The notes: generated from the sequence alone by a model not told the origin. Numbered from the stretch's first letter, positions 9,032 to 17,924 are shown. The stretch: DNA of 64,000 nucleotides from Vibrio ishigakensis (GCF_024347675.1 NZ_AP024882.1:1550001-1614000), one strand, 5' to 3'. Made by a program: numbers and translations.

Positions 9032-10258
9032 ATGGGAGTTATCAAGACAGCACAACCTCTTGCAAGGAAGCAAGGGGGTCTTGTAGTCGTTCTGTTTACA
9101 TTAAGTTTGCTTGTACTGATGGGCTTTGCTGCTTTAGCCATCGATATAAACCACATGATACTTAATAAGTCTCGTGTCCAGAATAGCGTCGATTCCGCAG
9201 CACTTTCAGCGTCTATAGCGCTAGAAAAAGGCGTTACAGTTGAAAAAGCTGCTGAAGCGGCCGTAGATACAATAAAGGCAATGGCTAAATCTGCCGGCAA
9301 TGATGAGTTAGACCTTGACGTGATTGGACTGTCATCCAACTCAGTAGCCACCAAAGAATACAAATATCAATCAAATGATGGCACTTTGGTTACGGTTCAA
9401 TTTAGCAACAACCCTATCACTTTCCCCGCTGTTAACGCTCTTAGCACCGCAGAAGATATCTATACGCGAGTATCTGTAGACGGGCACGGCTTGCAAAGCT
9501 TTTTAATCCAGGTTTTTGGCATCAATAAGTCTGTGAAAGCGAGTGCTGTTTCTGGGCGTAGTTCTGGCGTACAAAACAGCTCGAACCTTGCTCCTATTGG
9601 AGTATGCGAGCAAGGATCAACAAACTACGGATATGACATAGGGACTGAGTATCAATTAGCAGGTAAGACTTCAGGAAATAGTGGCGGAAATAGTAGCTGT
9701 AAAAACAAAAACAAGTGTGATGAAGAACCTAACTCAGGAGACATAGGTTCAGGCAATTACAACTATCTTAGATTGGATGGATATGGTAACGGAGCTGACG
9801 GACTTGGTGATGCACTTGGTGGCAAGGCTCCAGGAGAGTTTGCGGACGGTGAAACTGGCGTTTACTTCATCGACGGAACAGTAGATACAAAACCTGGTGT
9901 TAACAACGGTCCAGTTACTGGTTTCAATTCTCGCTGGAATCAAGAGGATGGATTCCCAGCACCTGACACAGATACTACTGCGACTAACTATTCCGAATAT
10001 AACGGCAATGGGCGTCGTACTTTTGTAGTTCCCGTGGTTGACTGCTCAGGTAACACTAATGGTGCCAAGCCGGTGACTATTATGGGCTTTGCGTGCTTTT
10101 TCTTAACCCAAGAATACGACAAAAAGGACAAGATCATATACGGAGAGTTTTATAGTCAAGGATGTACTGTACCTAACGGCGGTGGCGGTCTGAACCCTAC
10201 CGCTACTGGCCCTTACAAGATCCAACTATATCGTGATCTTGCTACAGGGGCTTCCTAA
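9032..10258 (+). CDS. TadG-like protein, module copy 1
   Basis: A 408-residue Tad-domain protein starting at ATG 9032 behind a GAAGAGGGA site. Residues about 14-45 form the membrane helix and the following SRVQNSVDSAALSAS segment that typifies TadG N-termini. The middle carries the Tad-domain pattern GNYNYLRLDGYGNGADGL, then TVDTKPGVNNGPVTGFNSRW. Four Cys lie in the distal half. The protein is about four-fifths identical by eye to the product of 11405-12646, while the third codon positions differ widely. It is followed after 1 bp by a TadE-like gene, with which it forms a three-gene module that is repeated in tandem. Confidence 0.82.
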   Translation: MGVIKTAQPLARKQGGLVVVLFTLSLLVLMGFAALAIDINHMILNKSRVQNSVDSAALSASIALEKGVTVEKAAEAAVDTIKAMAKSAGNDELDLDVIGLSSNSVATKEYKYQSNDGTLVTVQFSNNPITFPAVNALSTAEDIYTRVSVDGHGLQSFLIQVFGINKSVKASAVSGRSSGVQNSSNLAPIGVCEQGSTNYGYDIGTEYQLAGKTSGNSGGNSSCKNKNKCDEEPNSGDIGSGNYNYLRLDGYGNGADGLGDALGGKAPGEFADGETGVYFIDGTVDTKPGVNNGPVTGFNSRWNQEDGFPAPDTDTTATNYSEYNGNGRRTFVVPVVDCSGNTNGAKPVTIMGFACFFLTQEYDKKDKIIYGEFYSQGCTVPNGGGGLNPTATGPYKIQLYRDLATGAS

Positions 10259-10259
10259 C

Positions 10260-10703
10260 ATGGACGGTTTTAAATCAAAGCAAAAAGGGATAGCCGCTGT
10301 TGAGATGCTATTCGTTCTTCCAGTTCTTCTTATTTTATTGGTTGGCATAGTAGAAATAAGTAGGATATTCATCCAATACACCACCCTGAATAAAGCGGTG
10401 CAAGCTGGCGCTCGATACGCGCTAGTCGATATTTATGGTTCTCAGCCTACGGGTTCATTAGCACCCGACTCGCAGATAAAGAACGTCGTAGTCTACGGCA
10501 TCCGTACTACCGGAACTGAAGCGCAAAAGATCTTAAAGGGGTTTTCGTCATCTGATGTTTTAATTGACTCTTCCGATGCTGAGCACGTTATTGTTTCCGC
10601 GGTCTATTCATACACGCCTATCTTCTCCAAGATACCATTTACTAATACTTCTCTATCTATGGACTTAACAGCATCCGCGACGATGCGCAGGACAGGCTCA
10701 TGA
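10260..10703 (+). CDS. TadE-like pseudopilin, module copy 1, first
   Basis: A 147-residue protein. ATG 10260 sits one base after the TadG-like stop and behind ACAGGGG; the longer frame from 10233 is not needed. The N-terminus KGIAAVEMLFVLPVLLILLV is a textbook TadE pseudopilin helix with the conserved Glu. It has no Cys in the soluble part. It matches the product of 12648-13091 almost residue for residue, including YTTLNKAVQAGARYALVDIY. The stop overlaps the next start by 4 bp (ATGA). Confidence 0.82.
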   Translation: MDGFKSKQKGIAAVEMLFVLPVLLILLVGIVEISRIFIQYTTLNKAVQAGARYALVDIYGSQPTGSLAPDSQIKNVVVYGIRTTGTEAQKILKGFSSSDVLIDSSDAEHVIVSAVYSYTPIFSKIPFTNTSLSMDLTASATMRRTGS

Positions 10704-11221
10704 GTTCGAAAAAAACTAACAAACAACGTGGTCTAGCGGTAATAGAATTCACCATAGTAAGTTCGGTACTTTTATTATTACTATTTGGAATTATCGAGAT
10801 TGGCCGTTTTTTATTTTCACTTCAAATGCTGAACGACATAACTCGAAAAGCAGCTCGATTAGCCACAGTTTGTTTTATAGTCGACGATTCAACGCTAAAC
10901 ACTAAAGACTTCGGTTCAACCTTCAACTCTCCTATCGACCTAAGCACTCTTACGTTGGATATTGATTATCTGAACGAGTCTGGCTCAGCCGTATCGAATC
11001 CTACTACAGAGTCTGGCTTCGGCAGTGTTAGGTATGTGAGAGCTCGAATTGCAGGCTTCAGCTATTCCTTTTCGACACTTGCGGGCTTATTTGGCACATT
11101 AACTAACATTGATGCTTTTGAGACCACACTCCCTTCTGAGAGTTTGGGAGTCTACAGGCCTTATCGGGCTGACAACGGGGAGTACCTAAATACTCCTAGC
11201 AATGTCGACTGTCAGGCATAG
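10700..11221 (+). CDS. TadE-like pseudopilin, module copy 1, second
   Basis: A 173-residue protein whose ATG overlaps the upstream TGA, a sign of translational coupling. RGLAVIEFTIVSSVLLLLLF is the pseudopilin helix with the conserved Glu, followed by GIIEIGRFLFSLQMLNDITR. The soluble domain has two Cys (one near residue 57, one at the penultimate position of the C-terminus). Paralogue of 13088-13621. A 183-bp gap with a short GGGGGTTCCCCC palindrome (11361-11372) separates it from the second module copy. Confidence 0.8.
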   Translation: MSSKKTNKQRGLAVIEFTIVSSVLLLLLFGIIEIGRFLFSLQMLNDITRKAARLATVCFIVDDSTLNTKDFGSTFNSPIDLSTLTLDIDYLNESGSAVSNPTTESGFGSVRYVRARIAGFSYSFSTLAGLFGTLTNIDAFETTLPSESLGVYRPYRADNGEYLNTPSNVDCQA

Positions 11222-11404
11222 GACTTTAATGAGCAATCTTGTGTTACTCTTCGACTCAGCGAGCTAATACGTAACATCCACATCATCAAAAGTTAAATTA
11301 ACACGACAAGTTCTGTACAAAAAACAATCGCCCGTGACCTTAGGCTATACTTTCTACTACGGGGGTTCCCCCTGATAGTTTGATAGCTGTTAAGAGAGGG
11401 AATT

Positions 11405-12646
11405 ATGAGAGTTATCAATAGAAAATACCGCGGAGAAAGGAAGCAACGTGGGCTAGTCGTAATTCTATTTACTTTAAGTTTATTGGTTCTAATCGGGTTC
11501 GCTGCACTTGCCATTGATATCAACCACATGATTTTGAACAAATCACGCGTTCAAAACGGTGTAGATTCAGCGGCATTGTCTGCTTCTCTTGCGCTTGAGA
11601 ATGGCGCTTCTGTATCACAAGCAGCCACAGCAGCTATTGATACCATTAAAGCGATGGCATCAGCCGCCGGTAACGATGAACTGGACTTAAATGTAGTTGG
11701 CGTCCAAGCAAATTCAGCAGCGACAAAAGAGTTCACTTTCCAATCAAGCGATGGCACATCCGTTATTGTGCAGTTCAGTAACAATCCTATTACCTTTCCT
11801 GCTGCTAGTGCACTTAGCACCTCTTTGGACATCTATACCCGTGTTGCAGTAGAGGGACACGGTTTGCAAAGTTTTCTTATTCAAGTATTCGGTTTAAGTA
11901 AATCAGTTAAAGCCAGTGCTGTAGCAGGCCGCAGTTCAGGCATTCAAAACAGTTCAAACATCGCTCCCGTCGGAATTTGTGAACAGGGGTCAACAACCTT
12001 CGGTTATGACGTCGGCACAGAATATCAGTTAGCCGGTAAAACAGAGGGTAACAGTGGTGGTACAGGTGAATGTAAGAACAAAAACAAATGCGAGCCAGAA
12101 GCACCAAACTCAGGTGATATTGGTTCAGGTAACTACAACTATTTAAGATTAGATGGCTACGGTAATGGTGCTGATGGTCTTGGTGACGCGATAGGTGGTA
12201 AAGCACCTGGCGAATTTTCCGATGGAGAAACAGGCGTTTATTTCATCGACGGTACAGTAGACACAAAACCGGGAGTGAACAACGGTCCTGTCACCGGTTT
12301 TAACTCAAGATGGAATGTGGAAGACGGGTTCCCCGATCCTGATACAGACACAACCTCTAAAACTTATGCGGAATATATCAATGCTGGAAACGGCAATGGT
12401 CGCAGAACCTTCGTTGTACCGGTGGTGGACTGCTCGGAGGGTACAAACGGTGCAAAACCTATCACTATCAAAGGCTTTGCTTGTTTTTTCTTAACTCAGC
12501 AATATGACAAACAAGAAAAAGTAATCTGGGGTGAGTTCTACACCAGCGGATGTACTGTACCTAGTGGTGGTGGCGGTCTAAACCCTACCGCAACGGGCCC
12601 CTACAAAATCCAACTCTACAGAGACTTAGCAACAGGAGCTTCGTAA
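11405..12646 (+). CDS. TadG-like protein, module copy 2
   Basis: A 413-residue paralogue of the protein at 9032-10258, starting at ATG 11405 after AGAGAGGG. It keeps the same helix (RGLVVILFTLSLLVLIGFAA), the GNYNYLRLDGYGNGADGL core and the C-terminal GGGGLNPTATGPYKIQLYRD. Small differences include a 4-residue insertion near position 340 (YINAGNGNG). Synonymous positions differ at most codons, so this is not a recent copy. It heads the second TadG-TadE-TadE module. Confidence 0.82.
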   Translation: MRVINRKYRGERKQRGLVVILFTLSLLVLIGFAALAIDINHMILNKSRVQNGVDSAALSASLALENGASVSQAATAAIDTIKAMASAAGNDELDLNVVGVQANSAATKEFTFQSSDGTSVIVQFSNNPITFPAASALSTSLDIYTRVAVEGHGLQSFLIQVFGLSKSVKASAVAGRSSGIQNSSNIAPVGICEQGSTTFGYDVGTEYQLAGKTEGNSGGTGECKNKNKCEPEAPNSGDIGSGNYNYLRLDGYGNGADGLGDAIGGKAPGEFSDGETGVYFIDGTVDTKPGVNNGPVTGFNSRWNVEDGFPDPDTDTTSKTYAEYINAGNGNGRRTFVVPVVDCSEGTNGAKPITIKGFACFFLTQQYDKQEKVIWGEFYTSGCTVPSGGGGLNPTATGPYKIQLYRDLATGAS

Positions 12647-12647
12647 C

Positions 12648-13091
12648 ATGGACAGTTCGAACTCAAAAGAAAGAGGCGTAGCAGCAGTTGAAATGCTGCT
12701 GGTACTACCGGTGCTATTAATTCTATTAGTCGGCATCGTTGAAATCAGTAGAATATTTATCCAATACACAACGTTAAACAAGGCAGTGCAAGCAGGCGCT
12801 AGGTACGCTTTGGTTGACATTTATGGCTCACAACCAGATGGCGCCCTTGCACCAGATTCTCAAATCAAAAACGTAGTGGTTTACGGTATGAGGTCTTCCG
12901 GCACTGAATCACAAAAGGTTCTTTCCGGAATATCCACTAGTGACGTTTCTGTTGATTCTTCTGACGCAGAGCATGTTACCGTTTCTGCAGTTTATTCTTA
13001 TGTACCTATCTTTTCTAAGATTCCTTTTACTAACACCTCACTTTCCATGGACTTGACTGCGTCCGCGTCGATGCGTAGGACGGGCACATGA
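12648..13091 (+). CDS. TadE-like pseudopilin, module copy 2, first
   Basis: A 147-residue pseudopilin, same length as its copy-1 paralogue (10260-10703). The start is 1 bp after the TadG-like stop, as in copy 1. RGVAAVEMLLVLPVLLILLV is the processed-pilin helix with the conserved Glu. The soluble part differs at only a handful of residues from copy 1, mainly around positions 83-95 (RSSGTESQKVLSG). Its stop overlaps the next start by 4 bp. Confidence 0.82.
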   Translation: MDSSNSKERGVAAVEMLLVLPVLLILLVGIVEISRIFIQYTTLNKAVQAGARYALVDIYGSQPDGALAPDSQIKNVVVYGMRSSGTESQKVLSGISTSDVSVDSSDAEHVTVSAVYSYVPIFSKIPFTNTSLSMDLTASASMRRTGT

Positions 13092-13621
13092 CATTCATTA
13101 AAAAACGAAAAGAAGGTGGTCTAGCGATAATCGAGTTCACGATCGTGAGTACGGTGCTACTGTTGCTCCTATTCGGGATAATAGAAATAGGGAGATTCCT
13201 TTTCTCTCTACAAATGCTCAATGAGATAACGCGCAAAGCGGCAAGGCTGGCTACTGTCTGTTTCATCGTTGATGACAGTACACTCAACACCACAGATTTC
13301 GGTTCTACTTACAACTCGCCCATTGATCTGACTACCCTAACCTTGGACATTGATTACCTTGATGAAGCTGGCGGTTCGGTTTCTAGCCCAACTACCGAGT
13401 CTGGATTCGGAACTATTCGGTATGTAAGAGCTAGGATCTCGGGTTTCAGTTATTCATTTTCAGTGCTAGCAGGTTTATTCGGGACGCTCACTAATATTGA
13501 CGCCTTTGAAACAACCCTACCTTCGGAAAGCTTGGGAGTGTACCGGCCCTATGTGAATGATTCAGGTACGCTATTAGATCCCCCTCCAAACGCAGTGTGC
13601 CAAACTTCGTCCACTCCATAA
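13088..13621 (+). CDS. TadE-like pseudopilin, module copy 2, second
   Basis: A 177-residue paralogue of 10700-11221. The helix GGLAIIEFTIVSTVLLLLLF carries the conserved Glu and is followed by the same GIIEIGRFLFSLQML segment. It ends with a slightly longer Pro/Ser/Thr tail containing one Cys. A strong terminator follows directly, so this is the last gene of the Tad-like block. Confidence 0.8.
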   Translation: MTFIKKRKEGGLAIIEFTIVSTVLLLLLFGIIEIGRFLFSLQMLNEITRKAARLATVCFIVDDSTLNTTDFGSTYNSPIDLTTLTLDIDYLDEAGGSVSSPTTESGFGTIRYVRARISGFSYSFSVLAGLFGTLTNIDAFETTLPSESLGVYRPYVNDSGTLLDPPPNAVCQTSSTP

Positions 13622-13626
13622 CCAAC

Positions 13627-13653
13627 AAAGAGCAACATGTGTTGCTCTTTTTT
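13627..13653 (+). terminator. Rho-independent terminator of the Tad-like block
   Basis: AAAGAGCAACA pairs perfectly with TGTTGCTCTTT (11 bp) and continues into a T-run, 6 bp after the last TadE-like stop. Confidence 0.9.
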
Positions 13654-13690
13654 CATCTTAAGCGCTCGAATCGGTTAGGTTCCGTTAACT

Positions 13691-13999
13691 CTAATGATAA
13701 CGATTTAGGTCTAATTCACACACAGTCCTGTCATTGCGAACCATATACATCTGACAGCCTTTGCGCTTAGTACCCTCGTAAAGGCTAATAGACATAAACC
13801 AGTTGCTCGAGTCGTCCCCTACTACAACTGAATTGCCCTCTAGCTGGGCGTAAGTGATCATAAGTTCTATACCGAAGAGATGCTTGGTGATTTGCATGGC
13901 AGTTTCAGATACCTGCCAATCGATTTGGTGCTCGTCCGACACTTGTTCTTCCTTAACAAGATCATGAAGGAACACCATTTTTTCAAATAGGCTTCCCAT
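13691..13999 (-). CDS. Hypothetical protein, 102 aa
   Basis: Not recognised. A soluble, mildly acidic protein without signal peptide or membrane segment, starting at the ATG complementary to 13997-13999 with AAGGATGG about 9-12 nt upstream. It points away from the Tad-like block and converges on its terminator. A small cytoplasmic alpha/beta domain seems likely from the alternation of hydrophobic residues. It is a single-gene unit. Confidence 0.6.
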   Translation of the reverse strand: MGSLFEKMVFLHDLVKEEQVSDEHQIDWQVSETAMQITKHLFGIELMITYAQLEGNSVVVGDDSSNWFMSISLYEGTKRKGCQMYMVRNDRTVCELDLNRYH

Positions 14000-14220
14000 A
14001 GCGATGAACCATCCTTGTTCAGTGCATAGGGTAAGTATATGCGCTAGTGCGCATAATTATCCATAAACCACGTGAATATTTGATGCAAATGGCAAACTGA
14101 CACTTAGTTCACGTTAATTACACGCGCTTACACTATGACCTTTATCAATTCTTTAACCCCAAAGCTGAGATACTATCTCGGGTAAAACTACAAATACCAT
14201 TCTCTTTTGGAAGCACACAA

Positions 14221-14463
14221 ATGCCTGAATTAACCACACACCAACTGCTCTCGGCGGTAAGCAAAGTGGAAAAGGTAAACCACATTAAGCTCGACAAGCT
14301 GACACAGATAATCTCTGATAACCCTCAGCAAGCGCTGGATACATTCACCGCACTTGTCGGTCTGGAGTCGATGGACGATAGATTCAAATACATCGTCAAC
14401 TCTCAACCTCACTTACAAAGTGAGATGCCTCACCTACTTGAGACATCTGTACTCCTCGGCTAA
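14221..14463 (+). CDS. Hypothetical protein, 80 aa
   Basis: Not recognised. An 80-residue helical, soluble protein (MPELTTHQLLSAVSKVEKVN start) with no signal or membrane segment. The 221-bp region before it contains a TATGCGC/GCGCATA hairpin at 14038-14055. A strong bidirectional terminator follows 3 bp after the stop, supporting a real transcript. Confidence 0.55.
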   Translation: MPELTTHQLLSAVSKVEKVNHIKLDKLTQIISDNPQQALDTFTALVGLESMDDRFKYIVNSQPHLQSEMPHLLETSVLLG

Positions 14464-14466
14464 TTA

Positions 14467-14491
14467 AAAAAGTCCGCTAAGCGGACTTTTT
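14467..14491. terminator. Bidirectional terminator
   Basis: AAAAAGTCCGC and GCGGACTTTTT pair around a TAA loop. T-runs arise on both strands, so it serves the 80-aa gene on the plus strand and the ABC importer operon on the minus strand. Confidence 0.9.
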
Positions 14492-14518
14492 CGTTTCTGG
14501 TTGTTTTCAGATTGTATA

Positions 14519-16252
14519 TCAATCATCAAATAGCAGATTCACCGCAATCCCCAGCATTACTAGGCCTGCAATCGGTGCTATCACACCAAATGGCGAACGC
14601 TCGATATATGCTAGGTTTTCCGAAATCAACAAACCCCACTCCGGTTCTGGCGGCTTAACCCCAAGACCGATAAAGCTCAGAGAAGTCAAACTCAAGGTAA
14701 TCACTGGCAGTTTTAACAGCGCATGACGTAGAAGCGGTGGCAAGACGTAGGGCAACAGATAGTAGCGATACATATTCCACGACTTCACGCCCCAGGTTGG
14801 AGCCAGATGCGTGTATGGCTGTGCCCTCGCCTCCAAAAGCAGGCTCGCACAGTGAGCGGCTAATGGAGCCCAAGAAGTCAGCACGATTGCAATCAAAGCG
14901 CTGTTAGGATTCATACCCGTCAAACCTGCTACCAAAAGGCCAGCGATGATATAAGGCACACCCTTAGTGATCTCGATAAGCCCCTGACTGTAACGAGTAC
15001 AGAAACCTAGAATAACACCCACCACCAGACTCAAGAAGGTAGCCATAATGCCGCCCTTCAATGTGGTCAGCATACCCGCACCTACACGAGCAAAGAGGTC
15101 ACGACCAATAGCATCTGAACCAAGTGGCGCTTCTAGACTCGGAGCAATCAAGCGACCAAACTGCGTTGTATAAGGGTCACGTAGCATTGCCCAAACGGTA
15201 AAGATGATCAAAAAAGCAAAGATGCCAATAGCGCTGTACAGTTTCGCTCTGCTTTTGGTAAAGCTGAACGATGAGTGACTACTGATAAGCTTGCCGCTAC
15301 TTAGCATCTGGCCAAGCATCACCTTTTGAATAAGGATACTGGTGCTACTAATGAAGATAGAGAACCCCAACAATACCAGCAGGCCACCTTGTAAGATTGG
15401 TAGGTCTTGAGACTTAGCCGCACCCAGAATCATGCGCCCGATCCCTGGGATAGAAAAGATCAGCTCTACCGCAACCGCGCCACCGGTTAAGCCGATCATG
15501 ATCATGGCGACTTGAGGGATGAGGTTACTGATTGCGCGCTTAAAGGCAAAACGGGTTATCTGAAAATAAGAAATATTGGCACTGAGCCAAGTCACCACCC
15601 AAGGTTCATTAAGAACGCGGCGCAAGCTATCGTTTAGCAATCGGCTAAGCAAACCTGTAGCCGGAATAGCAAGGGCGATACTTGGTAACCATAGGTCTTG
15701 CCAACCTTGCCAGCCGTATGGTGGTAACCACTCAAGCCAGATAGCAAATACCAGTATCAAGATCGAGGCTATCACGTACTCGGGCAATGCAACCAACACC
15801 GAGCTCAGGCTATTGTGCTGCATTGAAAGACGGCCTCTCTTCCAGTTCCATACCGTGTAGTAGAAACTTACCGTGGTAAACAGAACCGTTAGCACGATTG
15901 CACTGCTCATCAACAACAAAGACGTTGATGCAGTAGCACGAATGCCCTCTGCTACTGAGGTTCCATCAACCCAGGATGTGCCAAGGTCACCTTGCATTGC
16001 TGACGCTAACCAGTCCCACAGTCTCTCCCCTGTCGAACGGTCTAGTTGCAGTTCGTCTCGTACAGCTTGCAATGCTTCTGCCGTCATCAACTGTTGTTGA
16101 CCAGAGCGAGCGCGCAATATGGTTTGTGTTGGATCAATACCAGCTAGATCTGGCATCAGACCTACTAATACAGCAACCACAAACAGGAAGAATATGCGCG
16201 AGATCCAAGGCATGAGCGAATCAAAACTCATACGCGAATTTGCAGCAGACAT
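14519..16252 (-). CDS. Fused double permease of an Opp/Nik-type ABC importer
   Basis: A 577-residue membrane protein that joins two binding-protein-dependent permease domains normally encoded separately (DppB/NikB-like then DppC/NikC-like). The first half holds a DppB-type N-terminal helix, the periplasmic loop with GDLGTSW and a cytoplasmic coupling segment near VELIFSIPGIGRMI. The second half begins about residue 335, has the APSLEAPLGSDAIGRDLFAR segment typical of DppC-like proteins, and a second coupling segment near SLTSLSFIGLGVKPPEPEWG. It is the last gene of a four-gene operon (ATPase, ATPase, binding protein, permease). Substrate unknown: peptides, nickel or a metal chelate are possible. 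Confidence 0.88.
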   Translation of the reverse strand: MSAANSRMSFDSLMPWISRIFFLFVVAVLVGLMPDLAGIDPTQTILRARSGQQQLMTAEALQAVRDELQLDRSTGERLWDWLASAMQGDLGTSWVDGTSVAEGIRATASTSLLLMSSAIVLTVLFTTVSFYYTVWNWKRGRLSMQHNSLSSVLVALPEYVIASILILVFAIWLEWLPPYGWQGWQDLWLPSIALAIPATGLLSRLLNDSLRRVLNEPWVVTWLSANISYFQITRFAFKRAISNLIPQVAMIMIGLTGGAVAVELIFSIPGIGRMILGAAKSQDLPILQGGLLVLLGFSIFISSTSILIQKVMLGQMLSSGKLISSHSSFSFTKSRAKLYSAIGIFAFLIIFTVWAMLRDPYTTQFGRLIAPSLEAPLGSDAIGRDLFARVGAGMLTTLKGGIMATFLSLVVGVILGFCTRYSQGLIEITKGVPYIIAGLLVAGLTGMNPNSALIAIVLTSWAPLAAHCASLLLEARAQPYTHLAPTWGVKSWNMYRYYLLPYVLPPLLRHALLKLPVITLSLTSLSFIGLGVKPPEPEWGLLISENLAYIERSPFGVIAPIAGLVMLGIAVNLLFDD

Positions 16253-16314
16253 ATAGCGTAGTTAACCTCAGCTTTGAGAAATAAAGTGAAATGAATCAGA
16301 AGTTTATAAACAAA

Positions 16315-16344
16315 CTGCCAGATCAGCTAACGCCTCTCTGGCAG
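16315..16344 (-). terminator. Intercistronic hairpin between binding protein and permease
   Basis: CTGCCAGA and TCTGGCAG pair across 14 nt just after the binding-protein gene. On the minus strand it runs into a TTTGTTT stretch. Such hairpins often keep the binding protein in excess over the permease by stabilising the upstream message. Confidence 0.6.
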
Positions 16345-16406
16345 ATAAACATATCAAGCTTAACAAGATGAGCTAGGAAACCTATTCCTAACTCTTCCAT
16401 TTGTTT

Positions 16407-17912
16407 TTACTTAACCGCTGTTTGCTGGTCTACAAGACGACGCTCGCGTGGATCACGTTGTGCGTTCTCAACACGTAGACTCTCACCTTGGATTACACGC
16501 TCGTGCAATAGTGGGATTGCCGCGTAGTCATCTAGAATCGCTTTTTCAGCTTCGATGATTGCTTTCTGACGTGGCTCACCTAGTTGCTGGAGATCCGCGT
16601 GCTCTAGTGCTTTGTCTACAGACTCAGAGCAGAACTGACCTAGGTTAAAAGAACCCTTACAGCTAAAGTCACTTTGCATGTAAGCAACTGGGTCACCTGA
16701 ATCTAGTACAGTTGCGCGAGACAGAATAAATGCATCGAACTTACCCGCTAGTGCATCGTTTTCGATCTGAGCATATTCACGGATGTCTAGCTCTACCTTA
16801 AAGCCAGCGGCTTCTAGCTGCTGCTTAAGAAGTGCTGCTACTTCTGGAAGTTCTGCACGGTCGGTAAAGGTACCAATAGTGATGGTTTCACCGTTCGCTT
16901 TTAGACTTGGATCAACCGGTGCAGCTTCACCACGGATAGGCGCAGCCCATGCTAGAGCTGGACCAAGTAGACCTTGTGCTTTGTCAGCGTGGCCTTCATA
17001 AACCATCTCGATGATCTGGTCACGATCAACCGCACTTGCCGCTACTTTACGAAGCTCAATGTTCTTAAATACCGGTGATTCACTGTTTAGATAAATAGTG
17101 TTTGTGCGTGGCATAGCGACTTCATGAAGAAGCTCAGAGTCTATGTTAGCTAGCTGAGAAACTGGTACAGCTTCAACGATGTCTGCTTTACCTGTACGAA
17201 GTGCGGCTGCACGTGCAAAACCATCTGGAACATATTCAGCTACAACTTTTTCAATCTTAGCCTTTTCACCCCAGTAATCATCAAAACGCTCTAGGTTTGC
17301 GCTAGTTGTGCCATTTATTTGAGTAAGAACGAATGGGCCTGTACCACGGCGCGTAGGAACTACACGACCATTATCTTGATAAGCCTCTGAAGAAAGAATC
17401 GCTAGTTGCGGGCTAGACAGGCGGCTTGGTAGCAATGGATCGTTAAAGGTTGTCTTGATTTGAACCTTGTTACCATCAACTTTGCTTACTTCCCAAGTAA
17501 TGCCATCAAGGATACGAGGCTTAGGCGCAGCTTTTAGAGCGTGCTCTAGAGAGTTCACCACAGAATCAGCTGTGAGGGTCTCACCATCATGAAACTTCAC
17601 GCCTTCACGAATAACGAACTGCCAAGTTAGGTCATCAACCTGCTCCCAACTCGTTGACAACATAGGTTCAGCTACCGATTGGTCGCTAAGGTTAACTAGC
17701 GTCTCAGCAGTGCTCCAACGAGATAGCTTAAACGCATCATCAGAAAGCGGAGATAGGCCAGTACGTGGCGGTTGCATCATAGCAACATGGATTTCAGTCG
17801 TTTGTGCTTCAGTAGCCGCTGCAGTCTCTTTTTCAGAGCCAGAATCGAAACAACCAGAAAGTGGAAGGATCAAAGCGATGGTTGCTGCGACTTTACTCAT
17901 GTTAAAACGCAT
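16407..17912 (-). CDS. Extracellular solute-binding protein, family 5 (lipoprotein)
   Basis: A 501-residue family 5 binding protein (OppA/DppA/NikA type). It begins with MRFNMSKVAATIALILPLSG and a lipobox ending in Cys21, so it is probably anchored in the inner or outer membrane. GVKFHDGETLTADSVVNSLE is the family signature; RRGTGPFVLTQ and LRKVAASAVDRDQIIE are also characteristic. GAGAA precedes the start. It lies 12 bp after the ATPase gene, in one operon. Its ligand cannot be read from sequence; the Fur-linked neighbours make a metal complex worth considering. Confidence 0.9.
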   Translation of the reverse strand: MRFNMSKVAATIALILPLSGCFDSGSEKETAAATEAQTTEIHVAMMQPPRTGLSPLSDDAFKLSRWSTAETLVNLSDQSVAEPMLSTSWEQVDDLTWQFVIREGVKFHDGETLTADSVVNSLEHALKAAPKPRILDGITWEVSKVDGNKVQIKTTFNDPLLPSRLSSPQLAILSSEAYQDNGRVVPTRRGTGPFVLTQINGTTSANLERFDDYWGEKAKIEKVVAEYVPDGFARAAALRTGKADIVEAVPVSQLANIDSELLHEVAMPRTNTIYLNSESPVFKNIELRKVAASAVDRDQIIEMVYEGHADKAQGLLGPALAWAAPIRGEAAPVDPSLKANGETITIGTFTDRAELPEVAALLKQQLEAAGFKVELDIREYAQIENDALAGKFDAFILSRATVLDSGDPVAYMQSDFSCKGSFNLGQFCSESVDKALEHADLQQLGEPRQKAIIEAEKAILDDYAAIPLLHERVIQGESLRVENAQRDPRERRLVDQQTAVK

Positions 17913-17924
17913 AGGAATTCTCTT

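Larger units (their letters stand above)
9032..11221 (+). repeat. Tandem gene module, copy 1 (TadG-TadE-TadE)
   Basis: Three genes in the order, spacing (1 bp, then 4-bp overlap) and near-identical lengths (408, 147, 173 residues) of the block at 11405-13621 (413, 147, 177). Protein similarity is high, while the DNA has drifted at most third codon positions. Confidence 0.85.
11405..13621 (+). repeat. Tandem gene module, copy 2 (TadG-TadE-TadE)
   Basis: Second copy of the module at 9032-11221, in the same orientation and 183 bp downstream. See the separate finding on its age. Confidence 0.85.

Noticed and set aside
8911..9363. 150-codon minus-strand frame
   Set aside because: Mostly antisense to the TadG-like gene; no recognisable protein.
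11361..11372. GGGGGTTCCCCC palindrome between the Tad modules
   Set aside because: Loop of two bases and no second copy; may be chance or a weak operator.
14038..14055. TATGCGC/GCGCATA hairpin before the 80-aa gene
   Set aside because: Only a 7-bp stem with no further context; too weak to call a regulatory site.
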